DNA of 22,933 bases from Candidatus Eiseniibacteriota bacterium (GTDB lineage Bacteria > Eisenbacteria > RBG-16-71-46 > CAIMUX01 > WJJG01), in NCBI GenBank assembly GCA_016867695.1, contig VGIY01000008.1, positions 1 through 22,933 on the forward strand, written 5' to 3'. Within the stretch, counting starts at the first letter, position 1. Every line of letters begins with the position of its first letter. The position numbers and the translations under genes are program-made. Of the stretch, positions 22,873 through 22,933 are shown one piece after another. The notes below the pieces were generated by a model that was not told the origin of the DNA, ran no database searches, and worked only from the letters and a program-made list of their open reading frames with translations.

Positions 22873-22933
22873 GTCCTTGCGCCGCTTCGCCTTCGCCGGC
22901 CGGCGCGCCGTCCGCCGCGCCCCCCCCCCGACG
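22873..22933 (+). other. Short non-coding right edge with poly-C run
   Basis: Sixty-one bases after the last stop. It contains a GC-rich inverted stretch (CGCCGGCCGGCG) without a T-run and a run of ten C at 22920-22929. I see no gene start. Confidence 0.5.

Noticed and set aside
22888..22908. Intrinsic terminator after the envelope operon
   Set aside because: GC-rich inverted sequence only; no T-run follows, and similar palindromes are frequent in this composition.

Overview
This is a very GC-rich bacterial window with almost no non-coding space. It carries fifteen complete protein genes and one gene cut by the left edge; no rRNA, tRNA, CRISPR array, insertion sequence or prophage was seen. 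The right half encodes a PorV/PorQ-type barrel, a carboxypeptidase-regulatory-like/plug receptor, a secreted protein ending in a FlgD-Ig/Por-sorting-like domain, and lipoproteins of the kind common in deep FCB-group lineages (Eisenbacteria, Krumholzibacteriota, Latescibacterota and relatives). That placement is inference from gene content, not a phylogeny.

Left block (1-3650, minus strand): dxs, trxB, def and a truncated small gene form one operon read leftward from a TTGACA-type promoter. It joins isoprenoid precursor synthesis, thiol redox and N-terminal protein processing. A divergent promoter reads rightward into polX and nth (3862-6388), a DNA-repair pair. This PolX keeps its PHP nuclease site but has lost its polymerase aspartates. 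The two genes overlap by 182 bases through three 39-bp tandem repeats that are translated in two frames.

Middle block (6349-10976, minus strand): a SirB1-like protein, tryptophanase (tnaA), epoxyqueuosine reductase (queG), a small NifU-type Fe-S scaffold and a DUF116 membrane protein. An internal promoter probably serves the last two. The block converges on nth with a 40-base 3' overlap. A divergent promoter pair at 11056-11194 then starts a rightward operon (11238-13989) of an M42-like aminopeptidase, dusB-type tRNA-dihydrouridine synthase and a cytidine-deaminase-like enzyme, each joined to the next by an ATGA stop/start overlap.

Right block (13986-22872, plus strand): five exported proteins in one probable operon behind a TTGACC-N18-TACTGT promoter. 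They are a TonB-dependent-receptor-like barrel, a PorV-like barrel, a beta-propeller lipoprotein, a large secreted protein with a C-terminal sorting-like domain, and a second lipoprotein. This is the best candidate in the window for an undescribed system: a self-contained envelope module that could export, anchor or take up something at the cell surface. Its substrate cannot be read from the sequence.

The six proposed promoters share one pattern, TTG-type -35 with a 17-18 base spacer and a TAnnnT -10, which supports the operon boundaries given here.
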